From Annulohypoxylon bovei var. microspora (Eukaryota > Ascomycota > Sordariomycetes > Xylariales > Hypoxylaceae): a stretch of 64,000 nt of DNA. Numbering within the stretch: the first letter of the stretch is position 1; each line of letters opens with the position of its first letter. The stretch is taken from NCBI GenBank assembly GCA_022836615.1, contig MU405355.1, positions 1 to 64,000 on the forward strand, in the 5' to 3' direction. Below the pieces are notes generated by a model, which saw only the letters and a program-made list of their open reading frames with translations, was not told the origin of the DNA and did no database searches. Below are positions 1 to 14,150 of this stretch, piece by piece. A program made the position numbers and the translations under genes.

Positions 1-104
1 AGGCAGTTTGTACGTTTTACACAACAGATACAACCACAAGATCGTAATACATCACACGGTATTACACGCAAACGCATCGTGACCTATTGCCTTCAATTAT
101 ATTA
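1..104. other. Short stretch of near-normal composition at the window edge
   Basis: The first hundred bases hold many C, G, CA and TG steps and differ clearly from the AT-only DNA that follows. I see no ORF or RNA gene. It may be the far side of the AT-rich block or a small spared piece inside a larger one; the window is too short to tell. Confidence 0.4.
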
Positions 105-707
105 ATAATATTTGTAATTTCGAATTAATTATTATTATTAAAAAAAGAATTATGGAAAGGAGGTATAAATTAAGCAAAAAAATATTCTTTTCTTTTTAAA
201 TTTTAATTAAAAGTTTTTACTTAATTTTAATTAAAATTTATTTTATTATTAACGTGAACGAAAGCTTTTAAATTTTTTATAAAGTTAAAAAAATCATTAT
301 TTTATTTAATAATATTAACATTTTGCTTTTAAAAATAAACATTTTATATTAAATTAATTTACCGCCGGTTTAACCGTTTTAAATATATTTTAAAGGCAAG
401 CATAAAAGGATTTTTAAATATTATTTATTAATAAAAAAAGTTAATTATAATATTTATAATATTATTAAATAAAAGGATATAAAAGTCGGATTATAATTAA
501 ATATAATTTATTAAATAATTTAATATTTATTAAAAAAAAAACCCAAGGATAAATTATTTAAAAGTTAATATATAATTAATTAATAAAACATATTTAAATA
601 ATTAACACATCATTATTATTTTACGATAATATTAATATATAAAAATTATAACTTTAATTATTATAAATAAATATTATTACGCATTTTTAAGGAAATAATT
701 CATTAAT

Positions 708-829
708 ATATATCGCCTTAATAAAATAAATATCGCTTTAATAATATAAGTATTACTTTAATAAAATAAAAGTTCTTTTAATAAAATACATATTACTTTA
801 TTAAAATAAGTGTAAATTTAATAAAATGT
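708..829. repeat. Degenerate ~21-bp AT-rich tandem repeat
   Basis: About six imperfect units built on a CTTTAATAAAATAA core follow each other with a period near 20-22 bp. Divergence between units fits old repeats altered by RIP and drift. No coding potential is visible. Confidence 0.5.
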
Positions 830-3800
830 GTTTATAATATAACATAAAAATAAGATTAATAAAATCTTTAAATTTTTATTATTAAACGGTAAGAAATATT
901 TGTTTTATATAATAAATAAGTTTAAAACGGTTTTATTAAATATGTTATTAAAAAACTTTATAATCATTTAATTAATTTTAATTAATAATTATAAAATATA
1001 AATAAGGTTTAATAAGGAAAAGTTAATAATTAATAAGTATTTATTTATTTAAATAAATATTTAATGTATGTATATAACTTAAATAATGTGTGGTTTTATA
1101 AAATAAAATAATGAAATATAATAATTTATTTAAGAAAAAAAAAAGGGAAAAAAAGGTTAATATTTATTCCATTATTATATTTTTATGCTTTTTTTTCCCT
1201 TTAAATATATTTACTTAAGTAAATAAGTAAATAAGTAAATAACTTTCGAATATAACACCGAAATTAAGAAATATACCATGTTTTTAAAGCTTATTTTTAT
1301 TATTAATAATACTTTTATTTAATTAATTTACGAAAACGTCATTCCCGCCCCTTTTTAAACGGTCTAAATGCTTGTCCCATCCCGAAAAAATATATAACCT
1401 TCGTACCATTAACCATAAAAGTAATGTTAAAAGGGATAAAAAAGCCATAAAACGAATATATAAAAAATTAATATTTAATAATATTAATAATTAATTTATT
1501 AAAAACGAGTAAATGAAAAAAGGTGGTGTTATAGAATTAATTAATTATTTAATTAATAAACCATTTTTACGATGTAATATACCATTTTTTTAAATATTAA
1601 GTTATTTATTTTTTAAATAAATAAGTTTAATATTTATTTAAATATTTTTATAAGTAATAATATTTTATTAATAATGTTAATATATATTAAAGAATCTTTT
1701 TATTATTAATTTGCTTTTTTAATTTATTAAAAATTATATTAAATATATTTTATTTAATTTAATACAAAAACATTACGTTTTTTAATGGCATTTAAAAGTA
1801 AACATCGCAAATAATACTTTTTAACATTAAAATAAAATATTATTATCCTATTATTAATTAATAATTTTTTAAATATCTTATATTTAATTTATTTTATTAA
1901 TTATTATTAAGTTTTTCCCTTTTAAAATAAAGTTTTTAACCTTTAAATATACCTTAATATTTTAACATTTCAATATAAAAACCACATTTTTTTTTAATTT
2001 TAAAGCAGCTTAAAAATAATTAATTATTAATTATGCATATCGTAAACTTAATATAATATAATATTTGTGACTTGTTTTCGTAACAAAAATATAACTTTAT
2101 TAAAACAATTATTTTTAACGAATACGTGTTTAATTATGTAACTTTATTAAATTTTAAAAAAAAAATTTACATTTATTATTATTAATTAACTTAAGTTTAT
2201 ATGGTTAAATAAAACATATTTTACCTTGTTTATATTTTATGAAAATATATTAAAAAATAATTATTTATATTTATTTAAATATTTACTTATTTATATTTTA
2301 AAAATATTTAATAAATAAATAAATATTTATTTTAAAGTAAATAATTAAATAAAATATCGTTATTAACATTAAAACAATGTAATAATAATATAATAATAAT
2401 GAAATATTTAAGTATTTAAGTAAATACTTATTGTAGGTAAATAAATAAATAAGTATTAAATAAGTAAATATATAAATATATATTTATTTATTATTATATT
2501 ATGCATTTTGTATTTTTATTAACGTTATATTACCAAAGTAACTTAATATTAAAAAAGATTTATAATAACATTAATTAATTTATAAGTAATAATTACAATT
2601 TATTTTATTTTAAAAATATGTTTTAATATTTAAGTACCCGGTCGTAATTATAGTATATGTGGTAAAAATAAGCTTTAAACATTAAAAGAATTAATTTAAA
2701 AACCTTTTAATTAATTTATTTTTTCGAATATAAAAGTTAATAACTGATTTTTTAATAAGTTGCGAATATATTTTTAAAAAATAAACTTAATATTAAAAAA
2801 TAAAAGATTATTTAAATTAACATTAAATTTTTATTATTATTTTTTTTATTTTTTCTTAAATATTAAGTTAATAATGCTTAGTTTTAAGCAATAAGCATGC
2901 GTGGTTATTTTAATAAATATTTAAATATTAAGTTAATAATATTTAACTTTAAGTATATATGTAATTATTTTAATGAATATTTAAATAATATATTAGAATT
3001 TTATTTTTATTTTCTTTTCTTTTTCTTTATAAAAACTTTTATTAATTAATATTAAGAAAAAGCTTATGGCGTCATATTAAATTAAAGCTATAAATTAAAA
3101 GGTAAATATAAAACGGAAGATTATTTAATATTAATAAATAAATAATATATTTAAGTTATTAACTTTAATTATTAAATTATTTATTAATAAAATTAATATC
3201 TTTAATAAATAAAAAAAAAAAAAAAAAATAATAAGCGATGGTTATATATTTTTATAAATAAGGATTTTAAAATTAATAAAAATCTTAACTTAAAATATAA
3301 ATTAATAAAATTTCACATTTTTAAAATTATATTATATTAATTTAAATAGTTTTTAAATTAAGTTATAAAAATTATAAAAAAATAACCTCGTTTTTAATTT
3401 AATTTTATTAATATTATTTAAATAATTTAATACTTATAATATTTAATCGAATTCTTTTTTTTAAATTATTATTATTAACCTTATAATATATAAAATTTTA
3501 AATTCTAAGTTATAAAATGTTATAAAAGAAATATTTATTAATAATATATTTACATTTACCTTAATACCTTTATTATTTTACATTTATTTTCATTTAAAAT
3601 TATATATATAATTAAGGTTAAACATTATTAACTTATTATTTATTAATAATAAACTTTAAACGATAAGGTTTATTAATTTAATTAAGCTTTTATATTTTTA
3701 AGGTTTTATTTTTTTTTCTTTTAAATTAACGGGTTTATTTTATAATTTAATTTATTATAACATGGATTATTTGTGAAAGTGTTAATTATTAACAAAGGAT

Positions 3801-5380
3801 TTATGCTTAATAATTATTATAATAAAAAAATAAAATTTATATAAATATACATATGTTTAATGATATAATAAGGTTTGAGATTATACGTAATTAATGTTCG
3901 TTATATGGTTTTAAAAATTATATTAATTTTATCGACGGTAAAAATAAAATAACTTTAAAAAATTAATTATTATTTTAAGATTTTAATAAAAGCAAATAAT
4001 TGTATTAATTAAATAACCAATTATTTAAATTAATAAATGTGAATTTAATTATATAAATTATATTTAAAATATATTAAAAGATTAATTTAATTTTTTTATT
4101 AATATATAATGTTTATATAAAATATAATAAAACCATTTTATAATTACGTTTTAAATTACTTAATAATCTTTATAATTTTATTAAATTAAAAATTAATTTT
4201 AAATTAATTTTATTAAAATTAATAAAAAAAATCAATAATAACGGGGAATATAATTAATAATTATATAAAGGTTTTTCTTCTCTTTCTTCCTTTTTTTCGG
4301 GTTCGTTTTTAAGTTATTTATTTATTTAATAAATTATAATTTCTTAATTTTATAAATTTAAATATAAATGAGTTATAGGTAATATAATTGCGGTTAATAT
4401 ATTAAAAAATAAATAATTAATATTTAAGTAAATATATTAATAATAATAAAAATTAAACTTAATAAAATGAAAAATAAAATTATTAAACAATTTATAATAA
4501 TATATTAAATTTTTTATTATAATGTGATATTATTATTTATATTATTTTTTAATAATTTATTTAATACTTTTATATTATTTAAATAAATAAATATTTATTA
4601 TATTTAATTAATTTAAGGTTATTTATTATAAATAAAAACTATGTAAATTAAGATTTTAATATTATAAAATTTATTATTTTAATAATTATTAATTATAAAT
4701 GCGTTAATTTTAAGTTTTTTTTATGAAAATTTGGGATTAAATTAAATGTGTAAAACCGTTACGTTCGATTTTTTAATTTTTTATTTTTTTTTTTTAACTT
4801 TTTATATAATTAATATTTTTTAAAAATTAATTTTTTAAAAAAATTAATTATTTATACGTAGGTTTTATTTTTATATGCGAAATTATTTATTTAAGTGGTA
4901 AAAAATCTTAAGTTTAATAAAAAATCGATGGTTTAATTCTTCGATTTTATACTTTTATTTTTTTTTTTACCGTTCATTATTATCGGATGCGCGATTATTC
5001 GGCCTTTACTTACTTTTATAATTATTTATTTTAACCTTATTAAATTATTTATTAAATCTTTTATTACTTATTAAGCTTTTTATTAAACTTCTTTTTTAAT
5101 TACTTATTAAATCATTTATTAAACCATTTTTTTAAGCCACCGGTTTAATGCTTATTAAGTTTTTTATTTTATTACCCGTTTTACCATTCGTTTTACTATT
5201 TATTAAACCTTTTATTTAACCACTTTTAACCATTTTATTATTTTTGTTTTAACCATTTTTTTAAATGTTATTTAATCATTTAAATTAAAGGTTTTTTTAT
5301 ATATGTTAAATTAAAAATAATTAATTAAGTAGGTATTTTAAATAATCATTTTTATTTATCCATTTAATTCGTGCGTAAGA

Positions 5381-5553
5381 ATTAATTTTTAATAAACTTT
5401 TCATTTTTAAAAAATTAAATCTTATTAAAAATCATTTTTTTATAAATAAGTTATTTCGAAAATTAAATTTATTAATTTAATTAATTAAAAGTTTTAAAAT
5501 TAACTTATTTTTAAAATGATGCACTTAATTAATTATTGTAAATATATTAGCCT
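5381..5553. repeat. Degenerate dispersed repeat, family C, copy 1
   Basis: This block aligns by eye along its whole length with 14,151-14,312. Shared landmarks are TTTTTAAAAAATTAAAT, a TTATAAATAA step, an AATTAATTAAAA run and TTTTTAAAATRATRCA. The differences are mostly transitions, as expected from RIP. The parent element is not recognisable. Confidence 0.55.
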
Positions 5554-7989
5554 TTTAAAAAATAACGGTCGGAGATTTAAGATTACTACGATAAAAGATT
5601 TTTAATAAAAATTATTTTAAAAAAAAATTAAAGTTTAATATAATTACATTTATTAAAACCTCCGGGTAAAAATAATTAAAACGTTAAAAAGGTTATAAAT
5701 GGTTAAATAAATAATTTAATGGGTAGGTAAACCATTATCCGAATGTGTAATTACGAGGTTTTCGTAAAGGGCCGAGCGATGTGGTTTTTATTAAATGAGA
5801 AAAAAAAAGAAAATAAAAAATTAAAAAATCGAACGGTAAACCTTTAATTAAAACTCGGGTTATTTTACCATTCGAACAAGTATTATAATATGTAAATAAA
5901 TATTACTTATATGTAAAAATGTTATATAAAATAAGAAATTATTTAATATATTACCAAATGAATAAATATTTATGTAATAACGAAAATTCGTATAAAATTA
6001 AAAATCAAGTTTAAATACTTTTAATTTTAAATTTAAATCTTTTATTATCGTTTAAAATATTATTAAAACAAGCATTTTATATATTTATTTACTTATTTAT
6101 TATTTTATAAATTAATATAACCTTAATAATAACTTAATATTTAAATATTCATTTATTTTAATAAAATTCTTTTTAATAATAACAAATACCAAAACGATAA
6201 AAAAGGTTATAAATCGAAATTTTAAATTTATTTAAAAAAATCCAACTCTTTATTACCATTAATTTTTATAATATAACGTAGCAAATAAAAATGCTCACTT
6301 TTACTTAAAAATCGCTTAAAAAATTAAAACATTATACTTTACGTAAACGTTCGGATTAAAATTATCCATTATTTAATGCACCGATATAAATATTTTAATT
6401 AATCTTAAATATCGGAAAATATTAACAATCGTAAGAATATTATATTTTAATTTAAACTCCAAGCAATTAATATTAAAAGCCAACTTAAAAACATATCCGA
6501 TTATTTATTTATTTAATTTATAAAAAAGCATTAACATTATTTTAAAAAAAGACAATTTAATAATTATTTTTTATAAATTAAACAATCGAATATATTACGA
6601 TTTAAAATTATTAAATTTAATATTAAATTATAACATTAATAATAATATTAAATTTATTTAATAATATAATATACTTTTACATTTAATTAATAACTTAATA
6701 CTTAATCTTAAATTTAATACTTCCCTTTAAAATACTTATTATAAAATACATAACATTATTATTCATTATAAAATAATTAAAATAAGTAAATTTAATTAAA
6801 TTACAAATAATATATTAATTTTTAATAATAAGCCCATTATTATAAAAAAAATAATAATTCATAATGTATAAAACTTAAATTTATTAATTAAAAAAATCGA
6901 AATTTCCTTGTTTTTTAAGCATAATAATATTATAATAATTTAAATCACATAATATAAATATAATAACCATTTAACTTACCATTTAATAAACCTAAATATT
7001 TATTATTTAATAATATTAATAACCATAATAAATTTTAATACTTTCTTTTTAATTAAAGATTTAAAAGATCTTATAATACATTTTAAACTTTTTAAAAACG
7101 TAATAAATAAATTATCTTATTTACATAATTAAAAAATTATACACCATAACATTTTAATTAAAAATTTTCTTATCGTATAAAATACTTAAAATAACCAATT
7201 AATTACAAAAATATACAACTTTAATAAAGCCATTTAAAACTTTATTAATAAAAACCAATAACTTAAACTTTATTATACCATCGCCTTTAAAATTAAAAAA
7301 TTAATATATATTAAAGCCATTAATATATAATTTTTTAAATATACGCATTACGTTTATTTCATAAAAAATTTACTTTATAACAACGTAAAAATCAATAAAA
7401 AACGCCATACAAATATAATTAATTTTTTAAATAATTATTTTAATTAAAAGATTATTAATAAATATAAATATAACTTACTTATAAAAAGCAAATTACAATA
7501 AAATAAAAACCAAAAATTTACGTTTAATAAAATCTTAAAACATTACGCCTTCGTAAAAATATAAAATTAAAACATATAAAATATTAAAACTTTTTTATTA
7601 AATATATTATAAATTAATTATTAATTAATTAAAATTATAAAATAATTAAAAAATTAAAACATCGTTCATTTTCACATTTTACATCATTAAATATATTATA
7701 TTATTTATATTATTATTTATATATTTATAAAATATATAATATAACGTATTTATTTTTTTTCGCATTAATTAATTAACTCGAATTATAATTACATAAAGTT
7801 ACCCGTTTAAGGGACGTAATATCTTAAATTTAATTAAAAGTTTATAATTTAATTTTTCGATCGTTTAATTTTATTTCTTTTTTTATTTAATAAAAACCAT
7901 TTAAATATATAATCGCTCGACCTTATTTAACCATTTATTTAACCACCCGTTACCACCTATAACCACTTTTTTAAAAATTATTTAATCAC

Positions 7990-8640
7990 TTAACTTAAAA
8001 ATTAATAATACCCTTTTTTTTAAAAAAAAATATTTCAATATTTTAATTAATTTAAAATCTTATTAATAAATTATATAACCATTAAAAAACAATACAAGGT
8101 AATTTCATAGCTTTAATTCGATTAACTTTCCTTTTATAAAAATCATTTAAATAAAATTTAAAAATTTAAAAACCTTTAATCCAACGATTTTAAAAATCTA
8201 AATTTTAATAAATTACACCTTATAAATCATCTTTAATAAGTTATTAAATCTTAACTCTTAATATTATTACTTCGAACTAATTGTACGTAATACCCCCAAA
8301 ACGCTTTAATATCTTTATATTTTTTATAATTTATAATATAATTATATTAATAACCTTTTATATATAATATAATTTAACTTAATTAATTAAATTATAAAAT
8401 AACTTTCGTTTAAATGTAAATATTTTAAAATACATTTACTTTTAAAAAAATTATTTAAGTGTAAAAATGGGATTTAATTTTACAAGGATTGGTATAACGA
8501 AATATATATAAATTTATATGCGTGTAAAGGTATTTTTAAACTTGGTCCGTTTTTATCGATAAAAATTTAATTAATTAAAAAAGCCGGCTTCGTTTTAACG
8601 GAAATATTATTAAATGTAATATTAGGTATTAAAATAATAA
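7990..8640. repeat. Degenerate dispersed repeat, family A, most diverged copy
   Basis: It shares ordered landmarks with 11,160-11,870 and 15,890-16,490: a CGTAATACYYYYAAAACG word, then an ATATATAAATTTATAT word, then (with the 11 kb copy only) a TTTTAATTAATTAAAAAAG word followed by a GGAATRTTATTAAAT end. Identity is patchy, so this is the least certain of the copies. Confidence 0.4.
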
Positions 8641-10974
8641 ATTTTATTAAGAAATATTTAAATTTTACCTTGTAATAATGGTTAATGGTATTTAATATAT
8701 TGCAAAATAATTTATTTTAAATTTTGAAAATTTAATGTTTCGTTTAAATGTAAATATTTTTATTATTTTAAGGCCTTCGAAAGTTATATTATTATCTTTT
8801 AAAACCATTTAAAATATATAATTAATTAAATTGTTTTTAAGTATATTTCTTATATTTTATGTGAAGGTAATAACTTTAAAAAGCATCGGAAAACTTTTTA
8901 ATAAATTTAATTATAACTTAACTTTTATTTTTTCCATTATAAATTTTAAATCGTAAAAAATAACATTATTTTAAATATTTTTAAACTTATTAAATTGAAA
9001 AACGTTTACCAAAAATTCCAACTTTATTATAACTTATATTTAACTTTTATTAATGGAATGTAATTATTAATTAAAATTTTATTTATTATCACAATTAATA
9101 AAAGGAATTAATTAATAATTAAAACTTAATTTAATAACACACGATATATATAAAATGTTTTTAATATAAATGTAAAATATATATATATTTAATTAATTAA
9201 TTATTTAAATAAATAATTAATTCATTATTAAATTAATACGTTTAATAATTAAATAACGAAATAAATTTTATGTTTAACCATTTAAACATTTATAATTTAT
9301 ATTTAAATAATTTTATATATTTATATATTTATATTATAATTAATATTAAATAATTATAATTAATATTATTAATTTATATTAAAAGTATCATTAATATTAA
9401 AAATGTAAAAAACGTTTTATAATAACATTATAATAAAGTTTAAAAATTTTAATTAATAAATTTTTATCCATATATTCATTATTTATTATATTATTATTAA
9501 AATTAAAATTAAATGATAATAATGAAAGCAATATATAAATATTTAAATTATTAAATTAAATAAATTTAAAGGATTTATAATTTTCTTTATTAATATTTAT
9601 ATTATTATTTTTAAAATTTTCATTATATTCTTTTTTTTTATTAATTAAATATACCATCCGCTTTTTCTTAATAAAGTATTTTTAACGATATTCTTTTTTA
9701 TTAATAATACTTTAAAAACGTTTTTTACCGCGAGCTTTAACGAATAATAAAATTATTTTAATAATTTAAATAACCGAATTAACATGTTTTATTACAATTT
9801 TTAAATCTTTATTAAAAATTAATAATTTTCATATTAAAATTTCGAATAAGTTACATAAGGTTTAAAAAATACGTAATATATTATTTTAAAATATAAACCA
9901 AGCGAAATAAATAAATAAAAATTTATAAAAAACGTTATAAATATAATGCAATTTTTAATTATAATATATTATTTATTACTCGAAAAAATAACGAATTTGC
10001 GAATGTAATATATAAAATATTAATTTATATTTATTATTAATATATTTAAAAAACATTAAAAATTCCAATTAATTTAATATATAATAAACGTTAAAACGGA
10101 ATAACATTTTATTTATTATGTTATTTAACGTTAATTAATTACTTCGGTCGGTAAAATACCGCATTATATCGTTTAAAAGAAATTAAATTTTAACCGATTA
10201 AAAAATAATATAAATGTATTAATTTTTATAAAACGTTTATATAATATGGTAACATTTATTACGTTAAATAACGGCTTCGGAAATTATTTAAGGCATATTT
10301 TAAACTTTATATTAAAAGATTAAAAAGATTTTTAAATTACGTTAAATTTCGGGTAAATTATCGTGGGGAAATATTTAATTATTAAAATTTAACATAATAA
10401 GGTATTAAATTATTATAATTAATTATAATTATTATATTTTACGGATTATATTTTAAGTTTATTTTTTAGGTATGTAAAAATAAAAAGATAATATGAACTT
10501 TTATAAAACATATAATCGGAAAGGTAAAAAATATAAAATGTATTTAAATTAATTAATTTAATTAAATAAAAATAATTTACACCGTTACCGTTTCAAAGCC
10601 ATATATTTTTAATTAATATATAATATATTAAATATATTAAATTATAATTTATATTATTATCGTTTAAAGTAAAAAAATAAAATAATAAAAAATATTTTAA
10701 ATATTTAAAATAATAAATGTTAATATTTAACATGGTGATTTAAACGATAAAACTAGTGTTTATAAAATGAAAATATATTAATAATATAATAATTAATGGC
10801 AATAACTTTTTAAATTTTATTATAATTTATAAATATAATTTTAAATATTAAAAATATGTAATAATTTAATTTTAATAAATATTATATAATATAAAAAAGC
10901 TTTAATAATAAAGGATATATAATTAAAATTTTAAATAATTAATAATAAAAAAATATTTCTTTTTTTAAAAAAAA

Positions 10975-11110
10975 TCCATTTAACTTATACGTAAAAGTTA
11001 ATTTTTAATAAAACTTATAACTTAAACCACCTTTTAAAGCATTTTAAAAAGCTTAACTTTAAAAAAACGGTTTATTAAAACCATTTTTAATTAATTCATT
11101 TAAATAAATT
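10975..11110. repeat. Degenerate dispersed repeat, family C, partial copy
   Basis: The order of words resembles 5,350-5,450 and 14,130-14,230: an ATTTAACTTATACGTAA-like start, a TTAATTTTTAATAAA core and an AAACCACCTTTTAAA motif. That motif also resembles the intact AACCACCTTTTG units at 12,989. Only part of the family is present, and the match is weaker than between copies 1 and 2. Confidence 0.35.
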
Positions 11111-11159
11111 AAATCATTTCATTTATAATTTAATTAATTCATTTTTTAATTTAAATAAT

Positions 11160-11870
11160 TTTATTTTAAAATTTAATTTCGGTTTAATTTAAATATAAAC
11201 TTAAATTAATATTTTAATTAAAATTAATTTTAAATTAATTTTAAATTAATTTTACATAATTTTAATTTTAATTTTATTAATAATCATTAAAAGCCACTTA
11301 AAATTAATATATAAAGCTTTTAAATTTTAATTTAAATAACTTTATTTTTATAACGCTTAAAATCATAAAATTTATATTATTATATAACCTTTAATTAAAC
11401 ATTTTTAATAATATACATTTTAAAATATTATACGTTATATTTTATATATAATTAATTATTATATTATAATTATTAATATCGTTATTATAAATTAATCGCA
11501 CGTAATACTTTTAAAACGTTTTAATTTTAATACCTTATATAAATATTAAAATATTTTTATTAATATTTATTTATTAATTATATAATTTAAATTATTTAAT
11601 ATTATTTTAAATTATTTATTAATTTATATAAAACTTTAAATTTTAAATTAAATATTAATGAAATTATTTAAATTAAAAAATAAAAATATATATAATTTAA
11701 ATAAATATAATGAAATGCATATAAATTTATATAAATGGTAAAGTATTTTAAGTTAACTTATGCTTATTAATAAAGATTTTAATTAATTAAAAAAGTTAAT
11801 TTATATTTAACGGGAATGTTATTAAATTAAAATAATAAAATAATAAAATTTTAATAAAAAGTAATATTAA
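11160..11870. repeat. Degenerate dispersed repeat, family A, copy 2
   Basis: It aligns over several hundred bases with 15,890-16,490. Shared words include TATATAACCTTTAATTAAAC, CACGTAATACTTTTAAAACG, TATTAATGAARTTATTTAA and ATAATGAAATGYATATAAAT. Differences are largely C/T and G/A transitions. It is followed directly by a family B foldback unit, as is the 15.9 kb copy, so A and B are probably parts of one composite element. Confidence 0.6.
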
Positions 11871-11929
11871 ATCCATTATATAAATGTTATAAGTTTCATT
11901 CATTATATTAAGCTTAACATTTATAATAT

Positions 11930-12560
11930 TTTTCTTTATATATAAATCTTTATATAAACGTAAATATTTTTAATGTTTACTTTAAACGCTTTTTAATTAA
12001 ACTTAAAAAAATTTAAACGTTTATATTTAATTATATACCTTTTTTTTCTCCCATTTTTCCCACTTTAATCCCTTGTTAAATTTCTTATAATTACATAATT
12101 AAATAAATCTTAAAAAACACTTTTAAATAATTTAAGTTATATCTTTTATAAATTATTATGTGGGTGGTAAATCGGGTTAAAAGTTAATGTATTTTAAAAT
12201 TTTTAATAAATTAATCCCCGCGATATTTTTTATATAAGCTTTTTTACTTTATATGTAATTATTTTTTAATTTAATTTTTTATTTATATAATAATTTTTAA
12301 AACATGTAATTAACTTTATTTAAAAACGTTTTTTAAGATTTATTTAATTATTTAATTATAAGAAATTTAATAAAGAATTAAAATGGGAAAAATGGGAAAA
12401 AAAGGAGATTAAAATGAGGTGTATAAATGGATATAAAGGAAAAATAAATTAAATTAATTGAATTTTCATTAATTGTTAATACCTTTAATTATATAACGAT
12501 TTATATATAATTTTAAATACTTTTTAACATCTTTTATATAATAAATAAAACCCATAACAT
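11930..12560. repeat. Degenerate foldback element, family B, copy 1
   Basis: Bases ~12,020-12,116 are the imperfect reverse complement of ~12,335-12,420. The arms share a TTAATTATnTAATTATAAGAAA word and a GGGAAAAATGGGA word (read on the right arm). The outer parts also pair loosely: a TTTATATAAACGTAAATA-like left end faces an AATACCTTTAATTATATAA-like right end. Together with copies at 16.5 and 24.0 kb this indicates a terminal-inverted-repeat element reduced by RIP. No transposase frame survives. Confidence 0.6.
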
Positions 12561-12774
12561 TTATATAATAAATTTAACATTATTTTTAATAAATAATAAA
12601 AAGTTTTTTAATTTTTAAAATTTATATAAATTAAATTTTAATTATTAAAAATTTTATTTAATTATAATAAATTTTATATATAATAAAATAAATTTAAAAG
12701 AAATTATTTTATAAATATATAATTTAATAAATAAGTTTTAAATTTTAAATTAAAATAAATATTTTTATTATACC

Positions 12775-13720
12775 CCAATTTAAGGGGTCTTTGTGTCGTT
12801 GGTTTCAAGTGGAAAAAAAAGAATGAATTAATTAATTAATGAATTGTGGCGCAAATCCGGGGAATGTGGCTTGACTAGTTGATGTGTAGCAGCTCAATCT
12901 TTTTGGTGGGGTTTGATTGGTTAAAAACTTTAGTCGCATCTTTGATTGGGTGCATCGCTCCAAGGGACCCACTTTCAGCCCCCAGGCTAACCACCTTTTG
13001 AACCACCTTTTGAACCACCTTTTGAACCGGTTATCGTACCGGTTCGAAGGTCCGATTTGAAGGATAAGGAAAAGATAAGATATCGTACAGGGGGGCCGGG
13101 GGACGGAGCGTACGGGGAACGGAACGTACGGGGGGGCAGGGTAAGGCAGCGTACGGGGGTGGCAGCGTACGGGAAGGCAAGGTAGCGTACGGGACCGGGG
13201 CATACCGGGGGGGCAGCGTACGGGGGATTAGGGTAGTTTACGGGGCCGGGGCGTACGAAGCAAAAACCAACGGGGGGCTAGCGTAGGGTAGCGTACGGGC
13301 GTAGCAGCGTACGGGGATGGCAGCGTACGGAAGGGCAGCGTACGGGAGGGCAGCGTACGGGAGGGCAGGGTAGCTTACGGGAGGATAAGGAACGTACGGG
13401 GCCGGGGCGTACGGGGGAGGGAGCGTACGGGGGGTAACGTATGGGGGTGGCAGCGTACGGGAGGATAAGGAACGTACGGGGCTGGGGCGGGCCGGGGGGG
13501 CAGCGTACGGGGCAACAGCGTGGAAAGGGTAAAAGTAATTAGTAGCGAACGGCCGGCGGCGGGGGTTTGCGAGGGGCGCGGCAGCGGCCCGAGCAAACCC
13601 CCGCCGCTGGCTGCGAGCGTAAAAGAAGAATAAGACCGGGAATCGAACCATCGGTTTACGGTTAAACTTCGGATTTCGAAATCGGGGTGTGTGTTCCCGT
13701 CCCGACGGGGACCTCGTGTT
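12775..13720. repeat. G-rich minisatellite island inside the AT isochore
   Basis: Composition changes abruptly to GC-rich for about 950 bases and then back. From ~13,080 to ~13,520 the plus strand is a degenerate tandem array built on GCAGCGTACGGG, with about 18 exact CGTACGG cores and variable G-run spacers. A longer piece, GGAGGATAAGGAACGTACGG, occurs twice (~13,380 and ~13,462). Before the array lie three exact 12-bp AACCACCTTTTG units (12,989-13,024). The dense runs of four or more G would favour G-quadruplexes. Proline-rich frames on the minus strand are by-products of the repeat. The island is not RIP-decayed: it arrived late, is too short or diverged for RIP, or is protected. Confidence 0.8.
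12989..13024. repeat. Three tandem 12-bp units
   Basis: Three exact consecutive AACCACCTTTTG copies are followed by a partial AACC. They sit in the undecayed island just before the G-rich array. Decayed look-alikes occur in the AT-rich DNA near 11,020. Confidence 0.85.
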
Positions 13721-14150
13721 TATTTTATAATTAATTAAACGTTGTATAAATTAATTTTTAAAAATTATAATAATTTAAATAAAAAATTAATAAATAATAA
13801 TAAAAATTTAAAAAATTATTATTATAAATATGTAATTTATAAATTAAATTTTAAGTTTAAAACTTATTTTAAATATTACGTTTTATTTATATATTTTTTT
13901 TAAAATTATATTTAAAAGTAATTTTACGAATAACCATTTAAATATCGTATAATTTAATTTATTAAATCCGTTAAAAAATTAATTTTTAAATAATATAAAG
14001 TTTAATTATATAATAATTATATCCATGGCGTTATAAATTTATTTAATACTTAATTATTTTCGGAGTTAACTTGGATTTTAAGAAGTGGTTCGAATTAAAC
14101 TTTAAAAGGTGGTCCGATTTAATTAATAAAGTGATTTTAATAAAATCCTT

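Larger units (their letters stand above)
105..12774. other. AT-rich, gene-free, RIP-like isochore (left part)
   Basis: Nearly every base is A or T, and TA-containing words dominate. The rare C and G residues often occur as CG, while CA and TG are scarce, which is the footprint expected when RIP converts CpA to TpA in repeated DNA. No open reading frame of 60 codons exists here on either strand. Related degenerate blocks recur inside it, which supports an origin from repeated, transposon-derived DNA. In filamentous ascomycetes such blocks are usually constitutive heterochromatin (H3K9 methylation, sometimes DNA methylation), and some are centromeric. The TE ancestry of most of the block cannot be read by eye. 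Confidence 0.85.

Noticed and set aside
12832..13651. Proline-rich minus-strand reading frames of 73-137 codons in the GC island
   Set aside because: They are translations of the G-rich tandem array in overlapping phases, with no domain or plausible gene structure.
13620..13720. tRNA-like sequence (GGTTCGATTCCCGG on the minus strand)
   Set aside because: It resembles a B-box, but the T-stem does not pair and no acceptor or anticodon stem can be drawn.
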